In this document: positions 10,505 to 18,929 of the stretch, piece by piece
How the letters are laid out: every line of letters begins with the position of its first letter
Numbering within the stretch: position 1 is the stretch's first letter
Assembly: GCA_946885665.1 (NCBI GenBank)
Contig: CAMPGT010000021.1
Coordinates: forward strand, 1-26,769
DNA from: an uncultured Chitinophagaceae bacterium
Lineage (GTDB): Bacteria; Bacteroidota; Bacteroidia; Chitinophagales; Chitinophagaceae
Length of the DNA: 26,769 bases
Reading direction: 5' to 3'
Made by a program: the position numbers and the translations under genes
Notes under the pieces: generated by a model
What the model was told of the DNA's origin: nothing
Databases searched by the model: none
What the model saw: the letters and a program-made list of their open reading frames with translations, nothing else

Positions 10505-10588
10505 GGGAGACGGCAATGGGCAATCGTGAGATGAGGAGACGGGAGACGGAAGACGGGAGAGGGTTTTCAGTTTTAAGTTTTAAGTTTT
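10505..10588. repeat. Degenerate heptanucleotide-period tract with mixed units
   Basis: Units of seven bases follow one another: GGGAGAC (10505), GGCAATG (10512), GGCAATC (10519), GTGAGAT (10526), an irregular spacer with GGAGAC (10535), GGGAGAC (10541), GGAAGAC (10548), GGGAGA (10555), then GGGTTTT (10561), CAGTTTT (10568), AAGTTTT (10575) and AAGTTTT (10582). The unit sequence changes three times but the period stays at seven. It lies between the start of the protease gene and the terminator of tRNA-His. An apparent minus-strand reading frame through it is a by-product of the repeat. Confidence 0.8.
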
Positions 10589-10600
10589 GTCTACAAACGC

Positions 10601-10624
10601 AAAAGACAGCCTTAGCTGCCTTTT
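10601..10624 (-). terminator. Intrinsic terminator of tRNA-His
   Basis: On the minus strand AAAAGGCAGC pairs with GCTGTCTTTT around the loop TAAG, a ten-pair stem with one G-T pair. The descending arm ends in TTTT. It begins three bases beyond the tRNA 3' end, the right place for a tRNA terminator. Confidence 0.75.
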
Positions 10625-10627
10625 CAG

Positions 10628-10702
10628 GGTGACTGATGGGGCTCGAACCCACGACCCTCAGAACCACAATCTGATGCTCTAACCAACTGAGCTACAATCA
10701 CC
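10628..10702 (-). tRNA. tRNA-His (GTG anticodon)
   Basis: The minus strand folds into a complete cloverleaf. The acceptor stem is GTGATTG with CAGTCAC, the D stem GCTC with GAGC, the anticodon stem TCAGA with TCTGA, and the T arm GTGGG-TTCGAGC-CCCAT. The seven-base anticodon loop TTGTGGT has GTG at positions 34-36, which reads histidine codons. The extra G at -1 (10702) opposite C73 (10628), the identity element for histidyl-tRNA synthetase, is encoded. CCA is not encoded after C73, so it must be added enzymatically. An intrinsic terminator follows at once. Confidence 0.97.
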
Positions 10703-10838
10703 GTTTGGGGAGGCAAAATTAAGAGAAAACTGCCTCTCCTTCAAAACATACTTATTTTTTTATTCTCGCGCAGGTTTTTAGACCGGATAAGCATCTTATT
10801 GTCCAACCATTGCGGGCCTTCCAGCAAATTTACATTTT

Positions 10839-13424
10839 ATGAGATCATTGATCATCGTGTTCGCGACCCTATTCATTACAGTCACATCGTTTAGCCAGGC
10901 ACCCGCAAGAAGAGGCGGGCAAAGTATGAACAACGGCAGGTTCTACGGAAGGATAGTCGAAGCCAACTCAGAAAAAGGAATCGACGCCGCTTCCGTTCAA
11001 CTGATAGCCTCCCGGTTCGATTCCATAACCCGCACGCGCAGGGATACCATTATCGCCGGTATGCTCACACGTAAGGCCGGCGACTTCAGCCTCGAAAATA
11101 TCCCGGCATTCGGCAAATACCGGCTATCCGTTTCGGCAATAGGATTTAAAAACTATGATCAGCCGGTGGCATTTGCCTTCAAACCCGGCAAAGGCCAGGA
11201 TATGTCGCAACTGCTTTCGGCGCTCGACAAGGACCTGGGCAACGTCCAGCTCGAAGTAGACACACAAATGCTGGCATCCGTAACTGTATCTGCCGAGAAG
11301 CCCATGATACAAATGGGCATAGACCGAAAGATATTCAACGTCGAAAAAAACATCAACTCCACCGGCGGAACGGCGGTGGATATCATGCGAAACATCCCCG
11401 GCCTCAACGTCGACATCGACGGCAACGTTACCATGCGCAATTCGGCGCCCCAGATATTTGTCGACGGCAGGCCCACTACCCTCTCACTCGACCAAATCCC
11501 CTCGGATGCCATCGAGAGCGTCGAAATGATCACCAACCCCTCCGCGAAATTCGATGCCAGCGGCGGACAGTCGGGTATATTAAATATTGTACTGAAAAAG
11601 GCGCGTAAGATCGGGTACAACGGCGGCGTAAGGGTGGGCGTTGATTCGCGCGGCAAATTCAACGGCGGCGGCGACATCAACGTGCGCCAGGGAAAAGTGA
11701 ACGTGTTTGCCAACCTGTTTTACAACCAGCGCAAGTCGAAAAGCGAAGGAGAAACCAACCGGCTGAACAAGGCCGAAACGCCCGTTTCAGAAACGTTCCA
11801 GCACAACGAAAGTGTGTTCAACGGCCGCTTCGCTTTTGCGCGGTTTGGCATGGACTACTTTATCGACAACAGGAACACGCTCAGCATTTCGCAAAACGTA
11901 TTCGGCGGCGTATTTAAACCGAACAACAGGAATGATCTTCTCTATTCTTCCGATAACAGCCTTGTCGAGTCGCAGTACCGCAACACAACCGGAAAGAACA
12001 CCTTTAATAATTACACCACCACCGCCGGCTTCAAACACATCTTCCCCCAGGCCGGCCGCGAATGGACAGCCGACGTCAACTACAGCTATTCGCCCAGCGC
12101 CGGCAACTCCAATATCTACATACGGTCATTCAACGATATGAACCAGGAGGATCCCAAATCGCCCGAACAGTTGCAGCAGATCAACACGGGTGGTAAAAAC
12201 AGGTTCCTGGTAGTGCAAACGGACTATGTTCATCCCCTGGGCAATGGCAAAAAATGGGAAGCAGGGCTCCGTTCGCAGTCGCGTACCTACGACAGCCACC
12301 AGTTCAACTTCCTGAATGGGGTGCCGCAACTGCAGCTCGACAACGAGTTCACCTACACAGACTATGTGTACGCCGCCTACGGAATCTTTTCACAGAAAGT
12401 AAAGGACCTGTTCAGCTACCAGGTGGGGCTAAGGGCAGAAAGCTCAAGATATAATGGTGAACAGCCCGGCAAGCAGTCGTACAAAAATAACTTCCCGGTG
12501 AGCCTCTTCCCAAGCATCTTCGTTACAAAGACGATCGGCGACAATCAGGACCTGCAGTTGAACTACAGCCGCAAAGTAAACAGACCGAACTTTTTTCAGT
12601 TGATGCCGAACACCGATTTTTCCGACACCCTCAACCTGCAAACAGGCAATCCCGCGCTTAAACCTGAGTTTACCAACTCGCTGGAATTGTCCTATCAAAA
12701 AGTGTATGGTGAACGCAACAACACGTTTCTGGCCACCCTTTTCGGCAAGCAGACCAACAATCTCATCGCCCGCTATCAAACGCAGGCCGGCATTGGCGAC
12801 ACCACCGCACTTGTTTCCTCCTGGATCAATGCCAATTCGGCATACGCCGCAGGGGTTGAGTTGATTTTCAGGAACAAGATCACCGCATGGTGGGAAATCA
12901 ACCTGAATACTAACGTGTATTATTCAAAAATTTCGGGCAGTGATGTTGTACCCGGCCTGGAAAACGACAGGACCAGCTCGTTCAGCAAGCTTAACAATAC
13001 GTTTAGAATCAGTAAAACGCTGAGCGTTCAACTCAGTGGCGACTACCAGTCGAAAAGCGCACTTCCCGTTTCCACCAGCAATAGCGGCGGTGGAAGACGC
13101 GGCGGCTGGATGGGCGGACCGCCGGCCAGCTCGCAGGGATACATCGATGCCAACTATGGCGTTGACCTGGGCATCAGGAAAGACTTTAAGATCAGGAACA
13201 ACCAGGCTTCTTTGTCCTTTAATATCAACGACATCCTGAGAACCCGCAAATACTCGTCGCACTCGTCTTCGCCCATTTTTGTGCAGGACGACTGGCGGCG
13301 CAGGGACCCGCGAATCGCACGGCTCAACTTCAGCTACCGCTTCGGTAAAATGGACATGAGCCTCTTCAAAAGACGAAATAACAGGACGGAATCGGACGAG
13401 ATGCCGCAGGGCGGTATTCAGTAG
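10839..13424 (+). CDS. TonB-dependent-receptor-like outer membrane beta-barrel protein
   Basis: The 861-residue product has a signal peptide (1-20, cleavage after SFSQ), a carboxypeptidase-regulatory-like beta-sandwich (about 34-112), a plug domain (about 145-255, with RNIPGLNVDIDGNV, IFVDGRP and SGILNIVLKK), and a long barrel rich in aromatic and Asn/Tyr strands to the C-terminus. This is the OMP_b-brl_3 type of receptor common in Bacteroidota. A Gly/Arg-rich loop (about 749-765, with GGGRRGGWMGGPP) lies near the end, and the last strand is followed by a polar tail. No SusD-like lipoprotein gene is adjacent, so it is not a standard Sus pair. The ligand is unknown. The start is supported by the signal peptide beginning at once. 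Confidence 0.93.
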   Translation: MRSLIIVFATLFITVTSFSQAPARRGGQSMNNGRFYGRIVEANSEKGIDAASVQLIASRFDSITRTRRDTIIAGMLTRKAGDFSLENIPAFGKYRLSVSAIGFKNYDQPVAFAFKPGKGQDMSQLLSALDKDLGNVQLEVDTQMLASVTVSAEKPMIQMGIDRKIFNVEKNINSTGGTAVDIMRNIPGLNVDIDGNVTMRNSAPQIFVDGRPTTLSLDQIPSDAIESVEMITNPSAKFDASGGQSGILNIVLKKARKIGYNGGVRVGVDSRGKFNGGGDINVRQGKVNVFANLFYNQRKSKSEGETNRLNKAETPVSETFQHNESVFNGRFAFARFGMDYFIDNRNTLSISQNVFGGVFKPNNRNDLLYSSDNSLVESQYRNTTGKNTFNNYTTTAGFKHIFPQAGREWTADVNYSYSPSAGNSNIYIRSFNDMNQEDPKSPEQLQQINTGGKNRFLVVQTDYVHPLGNGKKWEAGLRSQSRTYDSHQFNFLNGVPQLQLDNEFTYTDYVYAAYGIFSQKVKDLFSYQVGLRAESSRYNGEQPGKQSYKNNFPVSLFPSIFVTKTIGDNQDLQLNYSRKVNRPNFFQLMPNTDFSDTLNLQTGNPALKPEFTNSLELSYQKVYGERNNTFLATLFGKQTNNLIARYQTQAGIGDTTALVSSWINANSAYAAGVELIFRNKITAWWEINLNTNVYYSKISGSDVVPGLENDRTSSFSKLNNTFRISKTLSVQLSGDYQSKSALPVSTSNSGGGRRGGWMGGPPASSQGYIDANYGVDLGIRKDFKIRNNQASLSFNINDILRTRKYSSHSSSPIFVQDDWRRRDPRIARLNFSYRFGKMDMSLFKRRNNRTESDEMPQGGIQ

Positions 13425-13448
13425 GGGCAGTTGCCACTGATTTTTTAA
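13419..13448 (+). terminator. Weak candidate terminator after the receptor gene
   Basis: CAGT at 13419-13422 can pair with ACTG at 13436-13439, enclosing a smaller GGC-AGTT-GCC hairpin with a bulge, followed by ATTTTTT. The stem is interrupted and overlaps the stop codon, so this is tentative. Confidence 0.3.
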
Positions 13449-13510
13449 TCTGCTGGTTATACAGTAAACTTGCACGCCAACGGGCCTTTTTAACCCGTTT
13501 TAAGACAAGT

Positions 13511-15856
13511 ATGGCTAAGAACTTATTGATTGTGGAGTCGCCTGCGAAAGCCAAAACCATTGAAAAGATACTTGGTGAAGACTTCGAGGTAAAGAGTTGT
13601 TACGGACATATCAGGGATCTCAGGAAAGAAGAGATGGGTATTGATGTTAACAATAACTATCAACCCTCTTATATCGTACCGGAAGACAAAGAGAAAGTAG
13701 TCAAAGAACTCAGGCAACTGGCGAAGAAGTCGGGCGAAGTATGGCTTGCAACGGATGAGGACCGCGAAGGGGAAGCTATCAGTTGGCACCTTTGCGAGGT
13801 GCTCGGCCTCGACCCGTTGAAAACCAAGAGGATCGTGTTCCACGAGATCACGAAACCCGCTATCCAGTCGGCCGTAGGCAATCCCCGCACGGTGGACATG
13901 AACCTCGTGAATGCGCAGCAGGCGCGCCGCATACTCGACCGCATCGTGGGTTTCGAGCTGTCGCCCGTACTATGGAGGAAGATGAGCGTAAAGAACAATC
14001 TAAGCGCGGGCCGGGTGCAAAGCGTGGCCGTCAGGATCATTGCGGAAAGAGAACGAGAGATCAACGCTTTCACACCCGTGAGCACCTTTAGGATCGAGGG
14101 GCTATTCACAGCGAACGACAATTCCGGCAAACCGGTAACTTTTGCCGCCGAAGGAAAAAAATACCAAAACCAGGAAACCGCACAGGCATTCCTCGAATCA
14201 TGCCTGAACGCCGATTACGCGGTAAGCGACATACAGGTGAAGCCCGGCAGGAAAACGCCGCCGGCGCCGTTCACCACCTCCACCCTGCAGCAGGAAGCCA
14301 GCCGTAAACTCGGTTACTCAGTGGCCCGTACCATGATCCTTGCGCAGAAGCTTTATGAAAACGGCCGCATCACCTACATGAGAACGGACAGCGTGAACCT
14401 GAGCGAAACGGCTATGACCGACATCAGCGGCCAGATCAACCAGCAATACGGCAAAAAATATTTGCAAACGCGCAAATTCAAGAACAAGAACGAATCGGCG
14501 CAGGAGGCACACGAAGCCATCCGGCCCACCTACATGGAAAACACCACCATCGAAGACAGTGAAACCAGGAGGCTGTACGACCTGATTTGGAAAAGAACGA
14601 TGGCCAGCCAGATGTCGGATGCCGAACTCGAAAAAACAACAGCGAAGATCCGGATATCGACAAATAAAGAAGACCTGACCGCACAGGGAGAAGTGCTGAA
14701 ATTTGATGGCTTCCTGAAAGTGTACATGGAAGACAGGGATGATGATGACGTTACCGAAGAGGAACACCAGCAGGGCATGCTGCCGCCGCTTTCGGTCAAT
14801 CAAAAACTGCCCCTGAAGGAGATGAAGGCTACTGAAAGATTCTCGAGGCCGCTCCCAAGATACACGGAAGCATCGCTTGTAAAGAAACTCGAAGAGCTGG
14901 GTATCGGCCGGCCGTCAACCTACGCTCCCACCATTTCCACCATCCTCAAAAGAGGATATGTTGAAAAAAGAGACAAGGAAGGCGTGAAAAGAGACTTCAG
15001 GATACTTAAACTGAAAGAGAATAAGATCACCAGCGTTGTTGAGCAGGAAAATACCGGCGCCGAAAAGTCGAAGTTGTTCCCCACGGATCTTGGCCTGGTG
15101 GTAACAGACTTTTTGAAGCAGTATTTTGACGACATCATGGATTACAACTTCACCGCGCGCATCGAAGAGGAATTTGATGAGGTGGCCACCGGCAAGTTGA
15201 AGTGGAACAAAATGATCGATGATTTTTACAATCCCTTCAAAAAGGATGTGGAAGATACCATTGAGAACGCGGAAAGAGTGAAAGGTGAAAGGGAACTGGG
15301 CACCGATCCCGTTTCGGGCAAGCGTGTTGTGGCAAGAATGGGCAGATACGGCCCCATGGTGCAGATAGGAGAAGTGAATGATGAGGAGAAGCCAAAATTT
15401 GCGAAGTTGAAAAACACGCAGAGCATCGAAACCATCAGCTACGATGAAGCGATGGAACTTTTTAAATTGCCGCGGAATCTAGGCCAGTTCGAAGACACTG
15501 ATGTAACGGTCAACATCGGCCGGTTCGGTCCTTACATTGCACACGACAAGAAATTTTATTCTTTAGGTAAAGAATTCGATCCTTACACCATCACGCTCGA
15601 AGAAGCAACTCCCATCGTTGTTGAAAAACGGGCGGCCAAGGAAGAAAGGACCATCAAGGTATTCGAGAAAGAGAAAATTCAATTGCTCAAAGGACCCTAC
15701 GGGCCGTATATCAAGCAGGGGCTGCGGAATTACAAGATACCCAAGGAACAGCAGGAGAACGTTGCGGCGCTCACCATCGATGAGGTAAAGAAAATGATAG
15801 AAGACGGCAAGGCGAACCCACCGAAAAAATCGTACAGGAAGAAAAAAGGATCCTGA
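13511..15856 (+). CDS. topA: DNA topoisomerase I
   Basis: TopA relaxes negative supercoils through a transient 5'-phosphotyrosine. The 781-residue product has the Toprim domain (Glu9 in VESPAKAKT; Asp82 and Asp84 in TDEDREGE) and the active-site Tyr289 in GRITYMRTDS. Instead of zinc fingers, the C-terminus has three copies of the zinc-free repeat seen in Bacteroidota and Actinobacteria-type enzymes, recognisable by GRYGPMVQIGE, GRFGPYIAHDK and GPYGPYIKQG. It ends in a basic tail (KKSYRKKKGS) suited to DNA binding. The ycxB-like gene starts 19 bases downstream and is probably co-transcribed. Confidence 0.98.
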   Translation: MAKNLLIVESPAKAKTIEKILGEDFEVKSCYGHIRDLRKEEMGIDVNNNYQPSYIVPEDKEKVVKELRQLAKKSGEVWLATDEDREGEAISWHLCEVLGLDPLKTKRIVFHEITKPAIQSAVGNPRTVDMNLVNAQQARRILDRIVGFELSPVLWRKMSVKNNLSAGRVQSVAVRIIAEREREINAFTPVSTFRIEGLFTANDNSGKPVTFAAEGKKYQNQETAQAFLESCLNADYAVSDIQVKPGRKTPPAPFTTSTLQQEASRKLGYSVARTMILAQKLYENGRITYMRTDSVNLSETAMTDISGQINQQYGKKYLQTRKFKNKNESAQEAHEAIRPTYMENTTIEDSETRRLYDLIWKRTMASQMSDAELEKTTAKIRISTNKEDLTAQGEVLKFDGFLKVYMEDRDDDDVTEEEHQQGMLPPLSVNQKLPLKEMKATERFSRPLPRYTEASLVKKLEELGIGRPSTYAPTISTILKRGYVEKRDKEGVKRDFRILKLKENKITSVVEQENTGAEKSKLFPTDLGLVVTDFLKQYFDDIMDYNFTARIEEEFDEVATGKLKWNKMIDDFYNPFKKDVEDTIENAERVKGERELGTDPVSGKRVVARMGRYGPMVQIGEVNDEEKPKFAKLKNTQSIETISYDEAMELFKLPRNLGQFEDTDVTVNIGRFGPYIAHDKKFYSLGKEFDPYTITLEEATPIVVEKRAAKEERTIKVFEKEKIQLLKGPYGPYIKQGLRNYKIPKEQQENVAALTIDEVKKMIEDGKANPPKKSYRKKKGS

Positions 15857-15875
15857 TGCATTATAACCGGCGATA

Positions 15876-16409
15876 ATGGTTTCATTCAAATTCAGGCTTA
15901 CTGAAGAAGAATACTTCCGCTTTAATTATTTTACCGCCTGGGCGGATTCCCGCCGAAAGAGGTACAGGATATTTTATTTTTTACGGGTGATGCTGCTGTA
16001 CGGCATCGTTGCCTTTTTATACATACTGGCTACCAATTCGGCATTGATCTGGGTCGATATTACCGTGTTCGTTTCGACCGGCCTCATCTATCTCTTGCTA
16101 ATACCCTATTTCGTGAGATGGTCAGTGAAAAGAAAGGTTGACCAGATCCTTTCAAAAAAAGAGAACCAGCACATCCTCGATGAATCGGAGATCATACTGG
16201 CAGAAACCGGCATAACCGACAGGGATACGCTGTCTGAAAGCAGGTACGAATGGGATGCCATTGTGCACTACGCAGCAACACGCGACGCCCACTACCTGTA
16301 TACGAATTCCTATCATGCCATCGTTATCCCTAAACGCGTGATGCAGGACGCGGCCGATGAAGAGGAAACAGGCAGATTGCTGAATTCTTTTCTCCCGCTG
16401 CACGCCTGA
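15876..16409 (+). CDS. YcxB-like membrane protein
   Basis: The 177-residue product has a short charged N-terminus, two membrane segments (about 34-54 and 57-79), and a cytoplasmic C-terminal domain with an ILAETGITDRD turn, RYEWDAIVHYAAT and AIVIPKRVM patterns. This layout is the YcxB-like family, similar to small membrane-anchored PH-like domains, with no defined biochemical role. It follows topA by 19 bases and is ended by a strong terminator at 16421-16462, so topA and this gene form one unit. Function is not assigned. Confidence 0.85.
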   Translation: MVSFKFRLTEEEYFRFNYFTAWADSRRKRYRIFYFLRVMLLYGIVAFLYILATNSALIWVDITVFVSTGLIYLLLIPYFVRWSVKRKVDQILSKKENQHILDESEIILAETGITDRDTLSESRYEWDAIVHYAATRDAHYLYTNSYHAIVIPKRVMQDAADEEETGRLLNSFLPLHA

Positions 16410-16420
16410 CGAACGATGGT

Positions 16421-16462
16421 TTGTGCCCCCGAATAAATGTTGCCGGAACGGGGCACAATTTT
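16421..16462 (+). terminator. Intrinsic terminator after topA and the YcxB-like gene
   Basis: TTGTGCCCC (16421-16429) and GGGGCACAA (16450-16458) form a perfect nine-pair stem with a 20-base loop, followed directly by TTTTAT. It starts 12 bases after the YcxB-like stop codon. The loop is longer than usual. Confidence 0.65.
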
Positions 16463-16565
16463 ATCTGTAAATAGAAATGAACATCGCGGGCACATTTGTG
16501 GAAAACAATATGAAAGATGTTCTGCAAAGTTCAACGAAATTCATCCTTGAGCAACAACTTAAGCT

Positions 16566-17438
16566 ATGGAAGAGAACCGGGAAATCAACGCCCTTCTGCA
16601 TCTCATAGACGACCCTGATGAAGAGGTGTTTGGTGCCGTGTCGAGCAGGATCATTGACTTTGGTAAGGGTATCATTCCAAACCTTGAGAACCTCTGGGAA
16701 AACACGGTGAGCGAAGATGTGCAGGAAAGAATAGAATTGCTGATACACCGCCTTCATTACCGCGACCTTTCAGAAGAAATGGAGCAGTGGAGCAAAAACG
16801 TACATCACGACCTGCTGACCGGCGCGTTGCTGGTGGCGCGGTTCCAATATCCTGAAATGGTAACGACCCAGGTGTACCAGGACATTGAAAAACTACGCCG
16901 TAACATCTGGCTCGAACTGAACACCTACCTTACCCCTCTCGAACAGGTAAATGTACTTACCAGCATTCTTTACAATTACTTCAATATTAAGGGTACTGAA
17001 GTTGCCTACCAGCAGCCGGAAGAGTTTCTCATCAACAAGCAGTTGGAAACCAAGAGAGGCAACGCCATCGCCAATGGCATACTTTATCTCATCTTAAGCG
17101 AGCTGCTGGATATTCCGATACGCGCCATCAACATCCCCCGGCAATTCGTGTTGAGTTATTTCCGGTCCGATTATGATTTTTCGCGGCACACGGAAAATTT
17201 CATGTACAAATCTGAATTTTTTATCGACCCTATCAGCGGACAGGTGTTTACCCATAAAGATGTGGAAACGTATTTCAAAAGGATCAACGTGCCGCCCGTA
17301 ACTTCTTATTTCAAGCCGATCAGCAACAAGCGTATCATCCAATTGCTGCTTGAAGAGTTCAGTAAATGTTTTACAGAAGAAAAAGACCAATACAAGAGAG
17401 TTGAACTCCTTGCATTGGCCAATTTATTAGATGAATGA
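16566..17438 (+). CDS. SirB1 / transglutaminase-like (Transglut_core2) family protein
   Basis: The 290-residue product has an N-terminal HEAT-like helical part (about 1-75) and then a transglutaminase-like domain of the SirB1 type (about 90-250), with WLELNTYLTPLEQVNVLTSILYNYF, the GNAIANGILYLILSELLDIPIRAINIP segment and FIDPISGQVFTHKDV. In place of the catalytic cysteine of true transglutaminases this family has small residues (GNAI), so it is probably non-catalytic; its role is unknown. An in-frame TAA at 16560 fixes the start at 16566. No Shine-Dalgarno sequence is present. It converges on the Gfo/Idh gene with a gap of only six bases. Confidence 0.88.
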   Translation: MEENREINALLHLIDDPDEEVFGAVSSRIIDFGKGIIPNLENLWENTVSEDVQERIELLIHRLHYRDLSEEMEQWSKNVHHDLLTGALLVARFQYPEMVTTQVYQDIEKLRRNIWLELNTYLTPLEQVNVLTSILYNYFNIKGTEVAYQQPEEFLINKQLETKRGNAIANGILYLILSELLDIPIRAINIPRQFVLSYFRSDYDFSRHTENFMYKSEFFIDPISGQVFTHKDVETYFKRINVPPVTSYFKPISNKRIIQLLLEEFSKCFTEEKDQYKRVELLALANLLDE

Positions 17439-17444
17439 CGGTGA

Positions 17445-18848
17445 TCATGCATTCAGCGAATAGCCGTCGATGTAATCTCTCTTCACATACTCATTTGCCG
17501 CATCGTAATTCGTGATCTTCATATTCTCGGCATCCCACAGCAGCTTCTTTCTTCCACTGAATTTACCCGATGCATCTTTCTGCTGGAACACACGCAATGC
17601 AAGATTACCCATGAGGATGGTTTCGGTAAGCGGGCCGGCGTATTCAAACGGCGAGCTTACTTCTTTCTTGCCATATCCGGCAATGCAGGCGTTCACCCAC
17701 TGTACGTAGTGCCCTTCGGGTACGCGTGCCAGTGTTTGAGGAACCTTTGTCGTTGCTGTTTTTGATGTGGGAAGCAACTGCGGATTGCCGCCATAAGTGC
17801 TGCACATCATTTTGCCTTTGGTGCCGGTAATGATCGCTCCGCCGCCATCGTCGCCCATCATTTCGTCGGGGCCGAGTTCGTCAGGTCGTTCAGGAAGGAT
17901 GCCACCATCCATCCAGAAAAGTTTAACGGGCGGTTTGCCTTTCAGCGAAGGGAACTCGAGCTTCATCGAAGAAGCCGCGGGGCAACTGTCGGGGTGATAG
18001 GATGGCGTCCACATCTGTTCGTAAAGATTAACAACGCTGCATTCAACAGATGTGGGATAGGCCAGCCCAACTGTTTTGAATGCGGGGTCGATGATGTGGC
18101 AGGCCATGTCGCCCAGCGCGCCTGTGCCGAATGTCCAGTATCCTCTCCAGTTGAAGGGAACGAATTCTTTGTGATATTCTTCAAATTTGTTGGGGCCGAG
18201 CCACAGTTTCCAATCGAGTTCGGTGGGTATTTGGTCCTTACCGGTGGGCTTACCAAAACCCTGTGGCCATACCGGGCGGTTTGTCCAGCAATGGATTTCC
18301 GTCGCATCGCCGATGAGGCCCGCATTGTACCATTCCATCATTTGCCGTACGCCATCGCCGGATGCGCCCTGGTTGCCCATTTGGGTGACCACTTTGTATT
18401 TTTTGGCCGCTTCGGTAAGTGCACGCGCCTCGTAAATGTCGTGAGTAAGCGGTTTTTGCGTGTACACGTGTTTACCAAGCTGCATGGCGGCAATGGTGGC
18501 CACTGCATGAACATGGTCGGGCGTGGAAATGGAACATGCATCTATGTTCTTATGTTCCTTGCTCAGCATTTCGCGGTAGTCTTTGTAATATTTTGCTTTG
18601 GGGAATTTCTTCCTGGTTTCCGCCGAAGCACGGTCGTCCACATCCACGAGCGCCACGATGTTTACGTTTGGACTTTTGGCAAACTCGCGGATGTCGCTCG
18701 CTCCTTTACCGCCCGCGCCGATGGCGCCGATGTTCAGTTTGTCGCTGGGTGCAACATAACCCCGGCCCAATACGTGCCTGGGTACAATAAAAAATCCGGC
18801 ACCGGCAATGGCGGTGTCTTTGATGAAACCTCTTCGTGTTTTTCTCAT
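17445..18848 (-). CDS. Gfo/Idh/MocA-family oxidoreductase with twin-arginine signal
   Basis: The 467-residue product begins with a twin-arginine motif, TRRGFIK (4-10), and a hydrophobic stretch to about residue 22, so it is likely exported folded with its cofactor. The NAD(P)-binding GAIGAGGKG (41-49) follows, then STPDHVH (108-114). The conserved EKP lysine motif appears as QKP (131-133), as in other exported members from Bacteroidota and Planctomycetes. Such proteins act on sugars or sugar derivatives, including glycoside chemistry through keto intermediates, but the substrate here is not predictable. It meets the SirB1-like gene tail to tail. The second OsmC gene lies 81 bases upstream on the same strand. 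Confidence 0.92.
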   Translation of the reverse strand: MRKTRRGFIKDTAIAGAGFFIVPRHVLGRGYVAPSDKLNIGAIGAGGKGASDIREFAKSPNVNIVALVDVDDRASAETRKKFPKAKYYKDYREMLSKEHKNIDACSISTPDHVHAVATIAAMQLGKHVYTQKPLTHDIYEARALTEAAKKYKVVTQMGNQGASGDGVRQMMEWYNAGLIGDATEIHCWTNRPVWPQGFGKPTGKDQIPTELDWKLWLGPNKFEEYHKEFVPFNWRGYWTFGTGALGDMACHIIDPAFKTVGLAYPTSVECSVVNLYEQMWTPSYHPDSCPAASSMKLEFPSLKGKPPVKLFWMDGGILPERPDELGPDEMMGDDGGGAIITGTKGKMMCSTYGGNPQLLPTSKTATTKVPQTLARVPEGHYVQWVNACIAGYGKKEVSSPFEYAGPLTETILMGNLALRVFQQKDASGKFSGRKKLLWDAENMKITNYDAANEYVKRDYIDGYSLNA

Positions 18849-18895
18849 GTCGATTGAAATGAATTAAATTATCAGGATGAAAAACTTAAGAGCCA

Positions 18896-18929
18896 TTTAA
18901 GTTCAACTTTTAAGTTTTAAGTGCTTAAG
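18896..18929. repeat. Short TTTTAAG heptad repeat
   Basis: TTTTAAG occurs at 18908-18914 and 18915-18921, with related TTTAAG at 18896 and CTTAAG at 18924 out of strict phase. It sits in the 81-base gap between the OsmC and Gfo/Idh genes and matches the AAGTTTT units at 10568-10588. Confidence 0.55.

Noticed and set aside
10416..10667. 83-codon minus-strand frame upstream of the protease
   Set aside because: It is mostly translated heptad repeat and runs into the tRNA-His terminator and 3' end, so it is not protein-coding.
10810..10836. TTG plus TACATTTT as a promoter for the receptor gene
   Set aside because: The -7-like box touches the start codon, so transcription would start inside the signal peptide codons, and the match is imperfect.
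13479..13499. AACGGG/CCCGTT hairpin just upstream of topA
   Set aside because: A six-pair stem with a nine-base AT-rich loop and only a short T-run is too weak to call as a terminator or attenuator.
16478..16609. 43-codon frame before the SirB1-like gene
   Set aside because: It overlaps the true gene start by 44 bases in another frame, has no terminator or partner, and no recognised family.
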